Part shown: positions 17,911 to 25,841 of the stretch, in pieces | How the letters are laid out: every line of letters starts with the position of its first letter | Position numbering within the stretch: the first letter of the stretch is position 1 | Origin: CAYZAK01 sp964476445 | GTDB lineage: Bacteria; CG03; SLGR01; JAGXOG01 | NCBI GenBank assembly: GCA_964476445.1 | Contig: CAYZAK010000002.1 | Coordinates: forward strand, 1-64,000 | DNA: 64,000 bases | Direction of reading: 5' to 3' | Program-made: the position numbers and the translations under genes | Notes under the pieces: model-generated | What the model saw: the letters and a program-made list of their open reading frames with translations, nothing else | The model's database searches: none | What the model was told of the DNA's origin: nothing

Positions 17911-18791
17911 ACACAATTAACTATATTATTTTATGTCCGGCAATAATTTTTTTGTCCGGTTCTCTTCTTATGGCCGACCCGGGAATAACCGGCGGAGAAA
18001 TACTTAATATTAACTCTTCGGCCAAGGCCGCTTCTTTGGGAGAAGCGATGGCTGGACGGCCGGGAGAAATAACTTCAACTGTATACAACCCTGCCGGACT
18101 GTACTGTGTGGAGGGTACTAATTTTGAGGTTTCTCATATGCTCTATTTTCTTAATACTCACCTTAGTACATTAGGATACGGTCAAAAATTGGAGAATTTC
18201 AGCCTGGGAATGTACTTTAAATATTTTATGGCTGAAGATAAGGCCAGGGATATTGTTGGAGAAGAAATGGATAAAGAACTGGATATTAATTACGGACAGT
18301 ATACCGTAGCGGTGGCTTTACCCGGTGCCGATGAAGGCCAAAGTTGGGGTGCGGGAGTTAATTTGATTACAGAAAGTATATACGGCGAAAGCGATTCAGC
18401 GCTCTCTTTTAATGTGGGATGGCATTACCGTTTGGATGACAGAACCTCAGCCGGTGTGGTTGCCCGGAATGTTGGGCAGAGTATTAAAGTAGGGGATACT
18501 GAAGTGGATTTACCCCGGCAGGCGGCCTTAGCGGGTGAGTACCGGATAGACAAATTTGATTTTCTGTGGGAAATAGTATCTTCGAAAGAATATACGGTGG
18601 GTTTTAAAAGCGGTGTGGAGGCCTCATTATCCCCCGGGTTCGATCTTAGACTGGGCTTTTCCTACATAACATTACCCGCAGTTACTCTTGGGTTTGGAGT
18701 GAATAAGGATTACTGGATTATGGATTACGCTTTTATGCCCCATTTTGATCTGGGAATGACCCATCGTATTTCTTTGGGAATAAAACTTTAG
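17907..18791 (+). CDS. PorV-like outer-membrane barrel paired with the subtilase
   Basis: 294 residues from the ATG at 17907, which overlaps the subtilase stop as ATGA. An in-frame upstream start at 17829 would lie inside the protease and put 26 charged residues before the signal peptide (about 1-23). PorV-type signature: GGEILNINSSAKAASLGEAMAG and VYNPAGLY. Ends MTHRISLGIKL. The coupling to a protein with a sorting-type domain supports a shuttle role for that protease (inference). Confidence 0.78.
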   Translation: MNTINYIILCPAIIFLSGSLLMADPGITGGEILNINSSAKAASLGEAMAGRPGEITSTVYNPAGLYCVEGTNFEVSHMLYFLNTHLSTLGYGQKLENFSLGMYFKYFMAEDKARDIVGEEMDKELDINYGQYTVAVALPGADEGQSWGAGVNLITESIYGESDSALSFNVGWHYRLDDRTSAGVVARNVGQSIKVGDTEVDLPRQAALAGEYRIDKFDFLWEIVSSKEYTVGFKSGVEASLSPGFDLRLGFSYITLPAVTLGFGVNKDYWIMDYAFMPHFDLGMTHRISLGIKL

Positions 18792-18809
18792 GTAATGAAA
18801 AAAAAATGC

Positions 18810-18838
18810 TTGACAGTCAGGATAAAATTTATGATAAT
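18810..18838 (+). promoter_or_regulatory. Sigma-70-type promoter of the competence-like operon
   Basis: TTGACA (18810-18815), a 17-bp spacer and GATAAT (18833-18838) match the vegetative consensus closely; this is the best promoter in the window. Transcription would begin near 18845 and cover the small membrane protein, ComEC copy 1 and the following genes to 27962. Confidence 0.65.
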
Positions 18839-18861
18839 ACATTTACCTTGAATAAAATAAT

Positions 18862-19068
18862 ATGAAAGATTCAACTTCAAAATTTATATTCGCTTTGATA
18901 ATAGGCGCGGTACTGGTGGGTTGGATATATACCCTTTTTAATCCGGATCACACAATAGAAAATAATCTTGAACTTAACGCTAACTATTATCCCGGTATCC
19001 GCCCGGATACCATAGAAGACGAGCAGGTAGTAGAAAGTACTCCCACAACCCGGTCCCATGAGGAGTGA
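18862..19068 (+). CDS. Small single-pass membrane protein ahead of comEC
   Basis: 68 residues with one hydrophobic segment (about 8-26, FIFALIIGAVLVGWIYTLF) and a polar C-terminal tail. It is placed right behind a strong promoter and overlaps the comEC start by 11 bp, which supports a real, translationally coupled gene. No recognisable family and no clear ribosome site. Function unknown. Confidence 0.5.
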   Translation: MKDSTSKFIFALIIGAVLVGWIYTLFNPDHTIENNLELNANYYPGIRPDTIEDEQVVESTPTTRSHEE

Positions 19069-22009
19069 ATCTTTTGTAATTTCGGTAATAAAATGGGGGT
19101 GCTGGGCGTTTGTCGCCGGAGTGGGGATAGCTAATATACTGGGACCTCAGGATTATGAGTTTATGGTCCGGATGTGGATGTTCAGCGGGGTGTTTTTTAT
19201 TCTTTCCGGTTATCTTTATTTTGCCTCCCGCAACCTGGTTAAATATACCATAGTTCCCGCGGTGGTGGTTCTGGGACTTGCTTCTTACCAGTGGCGTTTT
19301 GATATTTCCAATCCCGACCATGTTTCTAATTTTATAGACGCCGACCGGTGGGATACATCCGTAGTCCGGGGAGTTATAGACCGGGATCCCGATGTAAGGG
19401 ACTGGATAACACACGTGGTGATAAAACCCACCCATGTGGTTGAAGATCCCGAGACCGCTCCCAGGCCTAAAGAATTAGAAGGCCGGGTGGGAAATTTAAT
19501 TGTTTTTGTCTCCAAAGCGATAGAATCTGAAAAACCTTATTACAACCATATGGAGTACGGGGATGAAATAGAAGTCACCGGAGCCATAACCCAGCCCATG
19601 GCTCTTAGCAACCCCTACGGGTTTGATTACGCCGAGTATCTAATCAATCAGGGCATCTACGCCAGTATGTACGTAGGGGAGCCGGAAAATATTAACTACA
19701 AAGGTAAAGCCGAACTGGCCTATTTTAACCGGGTTAAACAGTTCGCTTACCGTATCAAGGATAGAATGATACTGGGGTTAAAAAAGACCGTACCACCTCC
19801 AGCGGCCGCTTTTATAGGCGGTATTACTGTCGGGGCACGGGGAGGTGTTCCCGAAGTACAGCAGTACGATTTTCAGGCCACTGGTGTGGCTCATGTTCTG
19901 GCTTTGTCCGGTCTTCACGTGGGATTTATAGCCTTTATGCTAATAATGTTGTTTAACAATTTTTTCAAGTCCCCGTTTCTGTTTTACAAAATACCCACTA
20001 AAATATTCGGCAAAGAAACGGATTTAACTCCGTATTCCTTGATGTTAATTCCCCCGTTTGTAATAGGGGCACTTATTCTTTTCACCATAATTACCGGAGC
20101 CCGTCCGGCCACGGTGAGGGCTTCTATGATGTACAGTATAATGATTGTTTTTAACCTGTGGCTAGGCATGAATCTACAGAAAGCCGGCAGCATTACTATA
20201 CCCATTGCCGCGGCGGTAATGCTGGGTATGAATTCATTTTTGATATACGATGCTTCTTTTGCCCTTTCCTTTACTGCTGTATGGTCCATAGTATATCTTT
20301 CAGGGCCGTTGAGAAATATCTTTTCCAGGTTGATAGTAGGCTGGGGACAGATGGTGTTTTTTATATTTTTCGCCTCTTCTATCACCTTAATGATAGTGTC
20401 GCCGTGGGTGTATACAAGCACGAATTTTTTAATTTATTTCGCAACAGTGTTCTCATTGCTGTCATTGAGCGCCTATTTACTTGAGAAAAAATTTCCCCTG
20501 ACCGGGTTTGAATTTGAAGGATGGTGGCCGTACATATCCGGATTTTTCTGCGTGCAGCTTTCCATTCAGATTGGAATGATGTGGCCTTTATCCGGGGTAT
20601 ATTTTAACCGGTTTCCGGTTGCCGGTTTGCTGGCAAATTTTATTGCCATTCCCCTTATAGGAATTATTGTACCCCTGGGGCTTCTGGGAGAACTTTTTAC
20701 CTTTGTCCCGGTAATCGGAGACCAGATAGCTCTTTACTTAGGGGGAACTAATACCCTTCTTTCTAATTTCTTTTTATGGTTTGCCCGGTTCTTCAGAACT
20801 TATTTTCCCTATCCCATCCATTCAGCCCCCCCGACAAAATGGCTGATAATATATTACCTTATGGTATTAATGTTTGGTTTTAATAGGGGAATCAGAAAAT
20901 TTATGGTTAAAAGATTGAAAATTCCAAAAAAGCAGGCCGCCTGGGCGCTGGTGCTGGTATTGGCCGTAATTTTTTCTTCCGGGTACTGGGCCGAAGATTT
21001 AGTTAAAGGCACTCCAAAAACCGACGAAGAGATTCTTATAACCTATCTAGACGTGGACTACGGGAACTCTATATTAATACAGACTCCCACGGGTAAAAAT
21101 ATGTTAGTTGACGGCGGAGCCCGAGGAGACCAGAGATACTGGAGTATGGGAGGCTTCGGGTCGGGTGAAAGTGTTATTATTCCCAATCTGTCAGGGTACA
21201 ATATTTCCAGGCTTGACAAGGTTATTCTTACCAACCCGCTTCCTGAAAATGTTGGCGGACTGATCTATGTAATGGAACATTTTAATGTTGATGAATTCTG
21301 GGATACCCTGGCCCCTGAAAAATTCTCCAGGGATATAACCTACACCCGGTTTCTGGAAAATATAAATGATGTACGGATGATGGTAAGAAGCGAACAGCCA
21401 CTACCGGTAGGTACCTATCTGAATTACTATGATCTTTTAAATACCGGTATAGCTTCATTAGAAGAGATTGATAAGATGAGCCGGTCCAGGACTTTCCAGA
21501 CCGAAAAAATGGTTCCCCGCCACCGGATTTACCGGGGGGTAGTAATATACGAAAATACGTATAACGGTAAAGAGATACGCCTGGAAGCTTTAAATCCGCC
21601 ATTAGAAAGGATAACCCGGACCGGAGATAATCTAAAAAATAATTCGGCGGTTCTTAAATTAACCTACGGAGAAAGAACTTTTCTTTTTTGCTCGGATATA
21701 CAAAGAGAAGGGGAACAGATTCTTGTGGATCAGCTGGGAGATGAACTGAATACTGATATAATTACGGTCCCGGATCATGGTAATACAACTTCCTCTTCGG
21801 GTAGATTTCTGGATACTGCGGATCCGGTATTTGCCGTTGCTCAGTACGGTTATCTCAGAGACCGGAGCTTTTACGATTCGGAATTAAACAGAACCCTTAT
21901 AAATTACGAGGACCGGAAAATCAGAGTATTTAGAACAGATACCGATGGAGCGGTGGAAATCAGGTCGGACGGGAAAGTGGTTGACATAGAGCCCGTGTTA
22001 GGAGGATAG
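19058..22009 (+). CDS. comEC: ComEC/Rec2-family DNA-uptake channel (copy 1) with degraded hydrolase domain
   Basis: 983 residues. The N-terminal part has membrane segments and an OB-like soluble domain (about 95-215, ending IYASMYVG). The central competence domain has GVAHVLALSGLHVG and many transmembrane helices (to about 650). The C-terminal MBL-fold domain (about 660-983) keeps the fold landmarks ITYLDVDYGNS and PDHGNTTSSS. The metal motif HxHxDH, however, reads NPLPEN (around residue 727), so metal-dependent cleavage is probably lost. ComEC carries single-stranded DNA across the inner membrane in transformation. Neighbours include nuclease-like and ComEA-like genes. A second ComEC lies at 25842. 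Confidence 0.88.
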   Translation: MRSESFVISVIKWGCWAFVAGVGIANILGPQDYEFMVRMWMFSGVFFILSGYLYFASRNLVKYTIVPAVVVLGLASYQWRFDISNPDHVSNFIDADRWDTSVVRGVIDRDPDVRDWITHVVIKPTHVVEDPETAPRPKELEGRVGNLIVFVSKAIESEKPYYNHMEYGDEIEVTGAITQPMALSNPYGFDYAEYLINQGIYASMYVGEPENINYKGKAELAYFNRVKQFAYRIKDRMILGLKKTVPPPAAAFIGGITVGARGGVPEVQQYDFQATGVAHVLALSGLHVGFIAFMLIMLFNNFFKSPFLFYKIPTKIFGKETDLTPYSLMLIPPFVIGALILFTIITGARPATVRASMMYSIMIVFNLWLGMNLQKAGSITIPIAAAVMLGMNSFLIYDASFALSFTAVWSIVYLSGPLRNIFSRLIVGWGQMVFFIFFASSITLMIVSPWVYTSTNFLIYFATVFSLLSLSAYLLEKKFPLTGFEFEGWWPYISGFFCVQLSIQIGMMWPLSGVYFNRFPVAGLLANFIAIPLIGIIVPLGLLGELFTFVPVIGDQIALYLGGTNTLLSNFFLWFARFFRTYFPYPIHSAPPTKWLIIYYLMVLMFGFNRGIRKFMVKRLKIPKKQAAWALVLVLAVIFSSGYWAEDLVKGTPKTDEEILITYLDVDYGNSILIQTPTGKNMLVDGGARGDQRYWSMGGFGSGESVIIPNLSGYNISRLDKVILTNPLPENVGGLIYVMEHFNVDEFWDTLAPEKFSRDITYTRFLENINDVRMMVRSEQPLPVGTYLNYYDLLNTGIASLEEIDKMSRSRTFQTEKMVPRHRIYRGVVIYENTYNGKEIRLEALNPPLERITRTGDNLKNNSAVLKLTYGERTFLFCSDIQREGEQILVDQLGDELNTDIITVPDHGNTTSSSGRFLDTADPVFAVAQYGYLRDRSFYDSELNRTLINYEDRKIRVFRTDTDGAVEIRSDGKVVDIEPVLGG

Positions 22010-23860
22010 ATGAAAGCAAAAGATTTATTTTTAAAATTCAAAGAAGTACCCGGAGAAATGTATAAGTATTTTTTCCGGCCTAATGTCACCATGAGTAACT
22101 CCCGGCTTAACGCTTATACCACCTGTCCCCTGAAATATAAATATTCTTATGAAGAAGGGCTGAAAGGTTTTCCTTCTTCTCATCTACATTTTGGAAGTAC
22201 CATACACGAGGCTCTGGAAAGATTTCATTCCCAATTCGATTTAAAAGGAAAACAGGGTACTTTTGATGAGCTGATGAAGGAGTACGAAGAGATTTGGGAA
22301 GAGTTAAAAATAGATATGCTCCAGCAGGTCAGCGGCCCCCCCTTAAGAAGATGGAAAGTAGCTCTGGCCAACGCCGAAGTAAGTGATGAGGATATTGAAG
22401 AAACTATTGAAAATTTGACTACTATATACGAAGACAAAGAGGAGGAGGCCAGTTTTAAAGAACGTGGTGAACGGATGCTGGAAAATTATTTTAAAGATAA
22501 TCAGATCAACCCGAATAAAATAATAGCGCTGGAAAAACCGCTTACCATAACTCACAGAGGTATAGATATACTTGCCTACCTGGACAGAATAGAAAAGACT
22601 CCCGACGGAGAGATAGAAGTGGTGGATTATAAAACCGGAAAAAAGACAAAAGATAAAGAGGCAATCAAGCTTGGGGATGATACCCAGGCTATGATATACA
22701 CCATGATGGTGGAGAAAAAATGGAATCGAAGATTAAAAAATTTTTATTACTACTATCTTTCAAACCGGAAGAGAGTTCCCTGTAATCCCCATGATAATCT
22801 TATTAGGGATACCTTTGAAGATATACAGGAGACGGTTAAAAATATTAAGTATCAGAATTTTGACCCGGATCCCGGAGCTCTCTGCGACTGGTGTGATTAC
22901 CAGGTAATATGCGAGGAGTGGAAAGGCAATATGTCGGCGTACAAGGGTATTTTCCGGAAGGCCAAAAATGAAAAGGGAAGAATGGGCTTTTCTTATTCTA
23001 AGATGAGCGCCTATCAGAAATGCCCCCATAACTACCGTAAACTTTATGTTGATAACGTGGCTCCAAAACCTCAGCCTTTCTTTGCCATAGGACATTCTTG
23101 CCATGAAACATTTGAAGATTTTTTTATTAATCCCTACCAGCCGTCCTTAAAGCAGTTAAGGCAGATGTTTGAGGATAACTGGCACAGTGAAGGATATGAG
23201 ACCCAGGAAGAAGAAATGGAAAGTTTTGAGAAGGGCTGGGAATGGGTTAAAAATTACTATAACAAGTATGTGGACGGGCAGTACATCCAGGCTTATGCGG
23301 TAGAACCTTATTTTCAGCTTCCCATAGGTGAAGATTATGTTATAATAGGATATATTGACCGGCTTCAGAAAAATCCGGACGGATCTTTTCATATTTTAGA
23401 TTACAAAACAGATCCTAAAATGAGAACCCAGGAGGAAGTGGACAGCGATTTACAGCTTACCTCCTATTACTGGGCCATGAAACAGTTTGGTATAGAGGTA
23501 GAATCCCTTTCCCTGGAATTTTTAAAATTTAGCGATCGCATTGTGACCACCAGAACGGATGAAGATATCCCCGTATTTATAGAAGAAGTAAATAAAACCA
23601 TAGGTGAAATGGTTAGAAAAGACCAGGAACTGGAAAAGTACGAAGATTTTCCAAAAAAGGAGAGAGAAAAGGAAGCTATTAAATTGTTTCCTCCCAAAAT
23701 AAACAAATACTGCGGGGGATGCGACCATCTTATAGGATGTCCCAAAGAACAGAAAATAAGAACTGAGTACAAAGACAAGGTTATGAATTTACAGGAAGAG
23801 CCTATGCCCGATCCGGAAATAGATGAAGAAGAGAGCGAAGAAGAAAAATATGGACGATAA
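22010..23860 (+). CDS. Tandem PD-(D/E)XK nuclease of the RecB/AddB type with two Fe-S motifs
   Basis: 616 residues, ATG directly after the comEC stop and a GGAGG within it. Two complete RecB-type nuclease domains follow each other. Domain 1 (about 28-310) has a Cys in TTCPLKYKY, LDRIEK, VVDYKTGKK and C-x2-C-x5-C (CDWCDYQVIC). Domain 2 (about 325-590) has YQKCPHNY, YIDRLQK, ILDYKTDPK and CGGCDHLIGC. The Asp/Asp-x-Lys catalytic residues and all four Cys per domain are present in both. In AddB and related exonucleases these Cys hold a 4Fe-4S cluster. No helicase domain is present. Its place between two ComEC copies suggests a role in DNA uptake or recombination. Confidence 0.85.
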   Translation: MKAKDLFLKFKEVPGEMYKYFFRPNVTMSNSRLNAYTTCPLKYKYSYEEGLKGFPSSHLHFGSTIHEALERFHSQFDLKGKQGTFDELMKEYEEIWEELKIDMLQQVSGPPLRRWKVALANAEVSDEDIEETIENLTTIYEDKEEEASFKERGERMLENYFKDNQINPNKIIALEKPLTITHRGIDILAYLDRIEKTPDGEIEVVDYKTGKKTKDKEAIKLGDDTQAMIYTMMVEKKWNRRLKNFYYYYLSNRKRVPCNPHDNLIRDTFEDIQETVKNIKYQNFDPDPGALCDWCDYQVICEEWKGNMSAYKGIFRKAKNEKGRMGFSYSKMSAYQKCPHNYRKLYVDNVAPKPQPFFAIGHSCHETFEDFFINPYQPSLKQLRQMFEDNWHSEGYETQEEEMESFEKGWEWVKNYYNKYVDGQYIQAYAVEPYFQLPIGEDYVIIGYIDRLQKNPDGSFHILDYKTDPKMRTQEEVDSDLQLTSYYWAMKQFGIEVESLSLEFLKFSDRIVTTRTDEDIPVFIEEVNKTIGEMVRKDQELEKYEDFPKKEREKEAIKLFPPKINKYCGGCDHLIGCPKEQKIRTEYKDKVMNLQEEPMPDPEIDEEESEEEKYGR

Positions 23861-24830
23861 AAATTTAAAAAGAAAAAAGCTGAGAGCTCTCATCATAACC
23901 TCAATTTTCGGAGTAATCACTGCAGGGCTGGCTTTATTTTTAATTTTTTCGCTCCAGTTTAAAAATTTGAGGAACTCTATACTGGACAAAACAGAAGTTT
24001 CCCAGGAAATTTTTGAGGTAACTTACTTTTATGCCGGGCAGGGGGATGCTGTTTTAATAAGAGATGTTCGCCCGGACGGTAAAGTGATGCTCATAGATTC
24101 CGGGCCATCGGCGGAAGTAGAGGAATATATTTTAAATACTCCGGGAGAAAACCGGGCTAAAACAACTATAGCTCCTTATCTCAGGGAGAAGGGTATTGTA
24201 AAAATAGATTATCTGGTGGGAACCCACAAACATGGGGACCATATCGGAGGTTTTCCGTATATTATTGATAATTTTGAAGTGGGAGCCTACTATGATAACG
24301 GTACCGATCAGATTACTTCACCGTTCGTTGAAAATTTGTACGAAGCGCTGGATGATAATCCCCAGATAGATTATAAAGTTGCCCGTGCGGGAGCGACTAT
24401 TCCTTTTGGAGAAGGGGTAACCTGCCAGATTTTAGGGCCACTTAAGTTATATGAAAATACTGGCAGTGATGAAAACAATTCTTCGATTGTTCTCAGATTT
24501 ACTGTAGATGAGGTTTCTTTTTTATTTGCCGGGGATGCTGAAATTGTGGCCGAGTTGGATTTGACCAGCTATGGACCCGGGTTGAATAGTACTGTAATGA
24601 TGGCCCCTCATCACGGTTCAACTTCTTCAAGCAGTCGTCCGTTTCTGGATATGGTCCGGCCGGAAGTGGCAGTGTTTTCATGCGGTCGGAACAACCCCTA
24701 CGGTTTCCCGCCTTTTGAAATAATTCGCCGGTACGAGGATATGGGCGCAGAAATTTACAGAACCGATTTAGGCGGTCATATAACTGCTATTACAGACGGT
24801 ATGAATTACCGTATTACCACCCAGAGATAA
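23850..24830 (+). CDS. Membrane-anchored ComEC-type MBL-fold hydrolase
   Basis: About 326 residues from the ATG at 23850; a start at 23823 is also possible, and both overlap the nuclease gene. One N-terminal transmembrane anchor (IITSIFGVITAGLALFLIFS) is followed by an outward-facing MBL fold. Metal-binding residues are complete: THKHGDHIGG (about 125-131), FAGDAE and APHHGSTSSSS. It is the second stand-alone copy of the domain normally found at the ComEC C-terminus; the first is the exported protein at 7170. Likely acts on DNA near the periplasmic face of the membrane, possibly in place of the degraded domains of the two ComEC copies (inference). Confidence 0.82.
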   Translation: MDDKNLKRKKLRALIITSIFGVITAGLALFLIFSLQFKNLRNSILDKTEVSQEIFEVTYFYAGQGDAVLIRDVRPDGKVMLIDSGPSAEVEEYILNTPGENRAKTTIAPYLREKGIVKIDYLVGTHKHGDHIGGFPYIIDNFEVGAYYDNGTDQITSPFVENLYEALDDNPQIDYKVARAGATIPFGEGVTCQILGPLKLYENTGSDENNSSIVLRFTVDEVSFLFAGDAEIVAELDLTSYGPGLNSTVMMAPHHGSTSSSSRPFLDMVRPEVAVFSCGRNNPYGFPPFEIIRRYEDMGAEIYRTDLGGHITAITDGMNYRITTQR

Positions 24831-24848
24831 TCGGGGAGTATCGTAAAT

Positions 24849-25403
24849 ATGAATAAGAAAAGCTTTAAAAACATAATATCAGGTCCCTTGGCGTACTTAA
24901 AATATTTTGGAATTGTTTTTTTAGCGGTAGCAATATCCGCGGCCCTCGCCTTCACTGATTTTTATATTTCCATTAACAATTATCTTAATAGCGCTCTCGG
25001 GGAAATACCCCTGCACGGGGAAATAATTGCCGGACTGGATCATATCATGTATTCTAAAATAGTGGTGTTTATAGTTATTGCTCTGGGACTGAGTTTACTG
25101 GCCGGCTATAAAATTTTTAGGCCGTTCTTAAAACTCAAAAAAAATATGGTCAGGGCCAAAAATAGTAATTTTTACTCCAAAGAAAAGGATAAAACAGGCG
25201 AAAAATTTCTTTCCCGTGAATTTAATGAAATTATTGATATAATACAGAAAAAGAAGGTTACTGATATTAAAAAGATAGATGAGAGCCTTAACCGTCTGGA
25301 AAAATTAAAGGATAAGATAACCAATCAAGACTTAAAAGAGGAAATAGAAACAATAGAAAGTATTTTAAAATATGTAAAATCTAATTGGAGAGAAGAAATC
25401 TAA
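24849..25403 (+). CDS. Two-helix membrane protein with C-terminal coiled coil
   Basis: 184 residues, not recognised. Two hydrophobic segments (about 18-37 and 74-95) are followed by a Lys/Glu-rich helical, probably coiled-coil, cytoplasmic part (about 100-184) with repeated IxxIxxxxxKIxx spacing. The arrangement resembles the membrane and linker part of HAMP-type sensors without an output domain. It starts 18 bp after the hydrolase and overlaps the SLBB gene by 19 bp, so it belongs to the competence-like operon. Possibly a scaffold or inner-membrane partner. Confidence 0.6.
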   Translation: MNKKSFKNIISGPLAYLKYFGIVFLAVAISAALAFTDFYISINNYLNSALGEIPLHGEIIAGLDHIMYSKIVVFIVIALGLSLLAGYKIFRPFLKLKKNMVRAKNSNFYSKEKDKTGEKFLSREFNEIIDIIQKKKVTDIKKIDESLNRLEKLKDKITNQDLKEEIETIESILKYVKSNWREEI

Positions 25404-25822
25404 GCAGAAGTAAAAAAGTAATAGTCTTTTTTCTGGTTTTTGGTATAATTGGTTTTGGGGGCTGGTTATACGAAGAAGGTGTGATTGAGCGCCTTGTAAA
25501 TTATTTGTCTGAAATGAAAAAAACTTCTACCTCTACCCGCTGTACTGTAGAAAGGGAACTTATAAGTGTAACCGTAAAGGGGGAAGTCAATGAACCGGAT
25601 ATCTACAGAGTACCTCCGGGAATTACTTTAAAAAAACTTATCCGAAAAGCGGGAGGATTCACCGACCGGGCAGATCACGAACAGCTGAATTTAAATTTTA
25701 AAATAGAACAGAATTTGCTTATTATTATTCCCCCAAGCAGAGGCATTCTGGAACGTCTGGGGGTGGGCCGGGCCCCCGAAGAAACTTATATAAATCCTCC
25801 GCTCGAGATAAAAGAAGAGTAG
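25385..25822 (+). CDS. ComEA-like SLBB-domain protein lacking the HhH part
   Basis: 145 residues from a TTG codon that overlaps the upstream gene; no better start precedes the transmembrane segment (about 11-28). After it comes an SLBB domain (about 55-117): VTVKGEVNEPDIYRV, LIRKAGGFTDRADHEQLNLN, then LLIIIPP. Classic ComEA has this domain followed by a DNA-binding HhH domain. Here the C-terminus is only a short polar tail. HhH units are found instead on the barrels at 9372 and 10908. Its position before a second comEC supports a ComEA-derived role. Confidence 0.72.
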   Translation: MERRNLSRSKKVIVFFLVFGIIGFGGWLYEEGVIERLVNYLSEMKKTSTSTRCTVERELISVTVKGEVNEPDIYRVPPGITLKKLIRKAGGFTDRADHEQLNLNFKIEQNLLIIIPPSRGILERLGVGRAPEETYINPPLEIKEE

Positions 25823-25841
25823 TTCAGATAGGATTTATACC

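Noticed and set aside
2618..18791. Calling the barrels true PorV and the block a complete type IX secretion system
   Set aside because: No gene for the core translocon or motor is in the window, and PorV-like barrels also occur in genomes without a proven system. Only a PorV-like assignment is supported.
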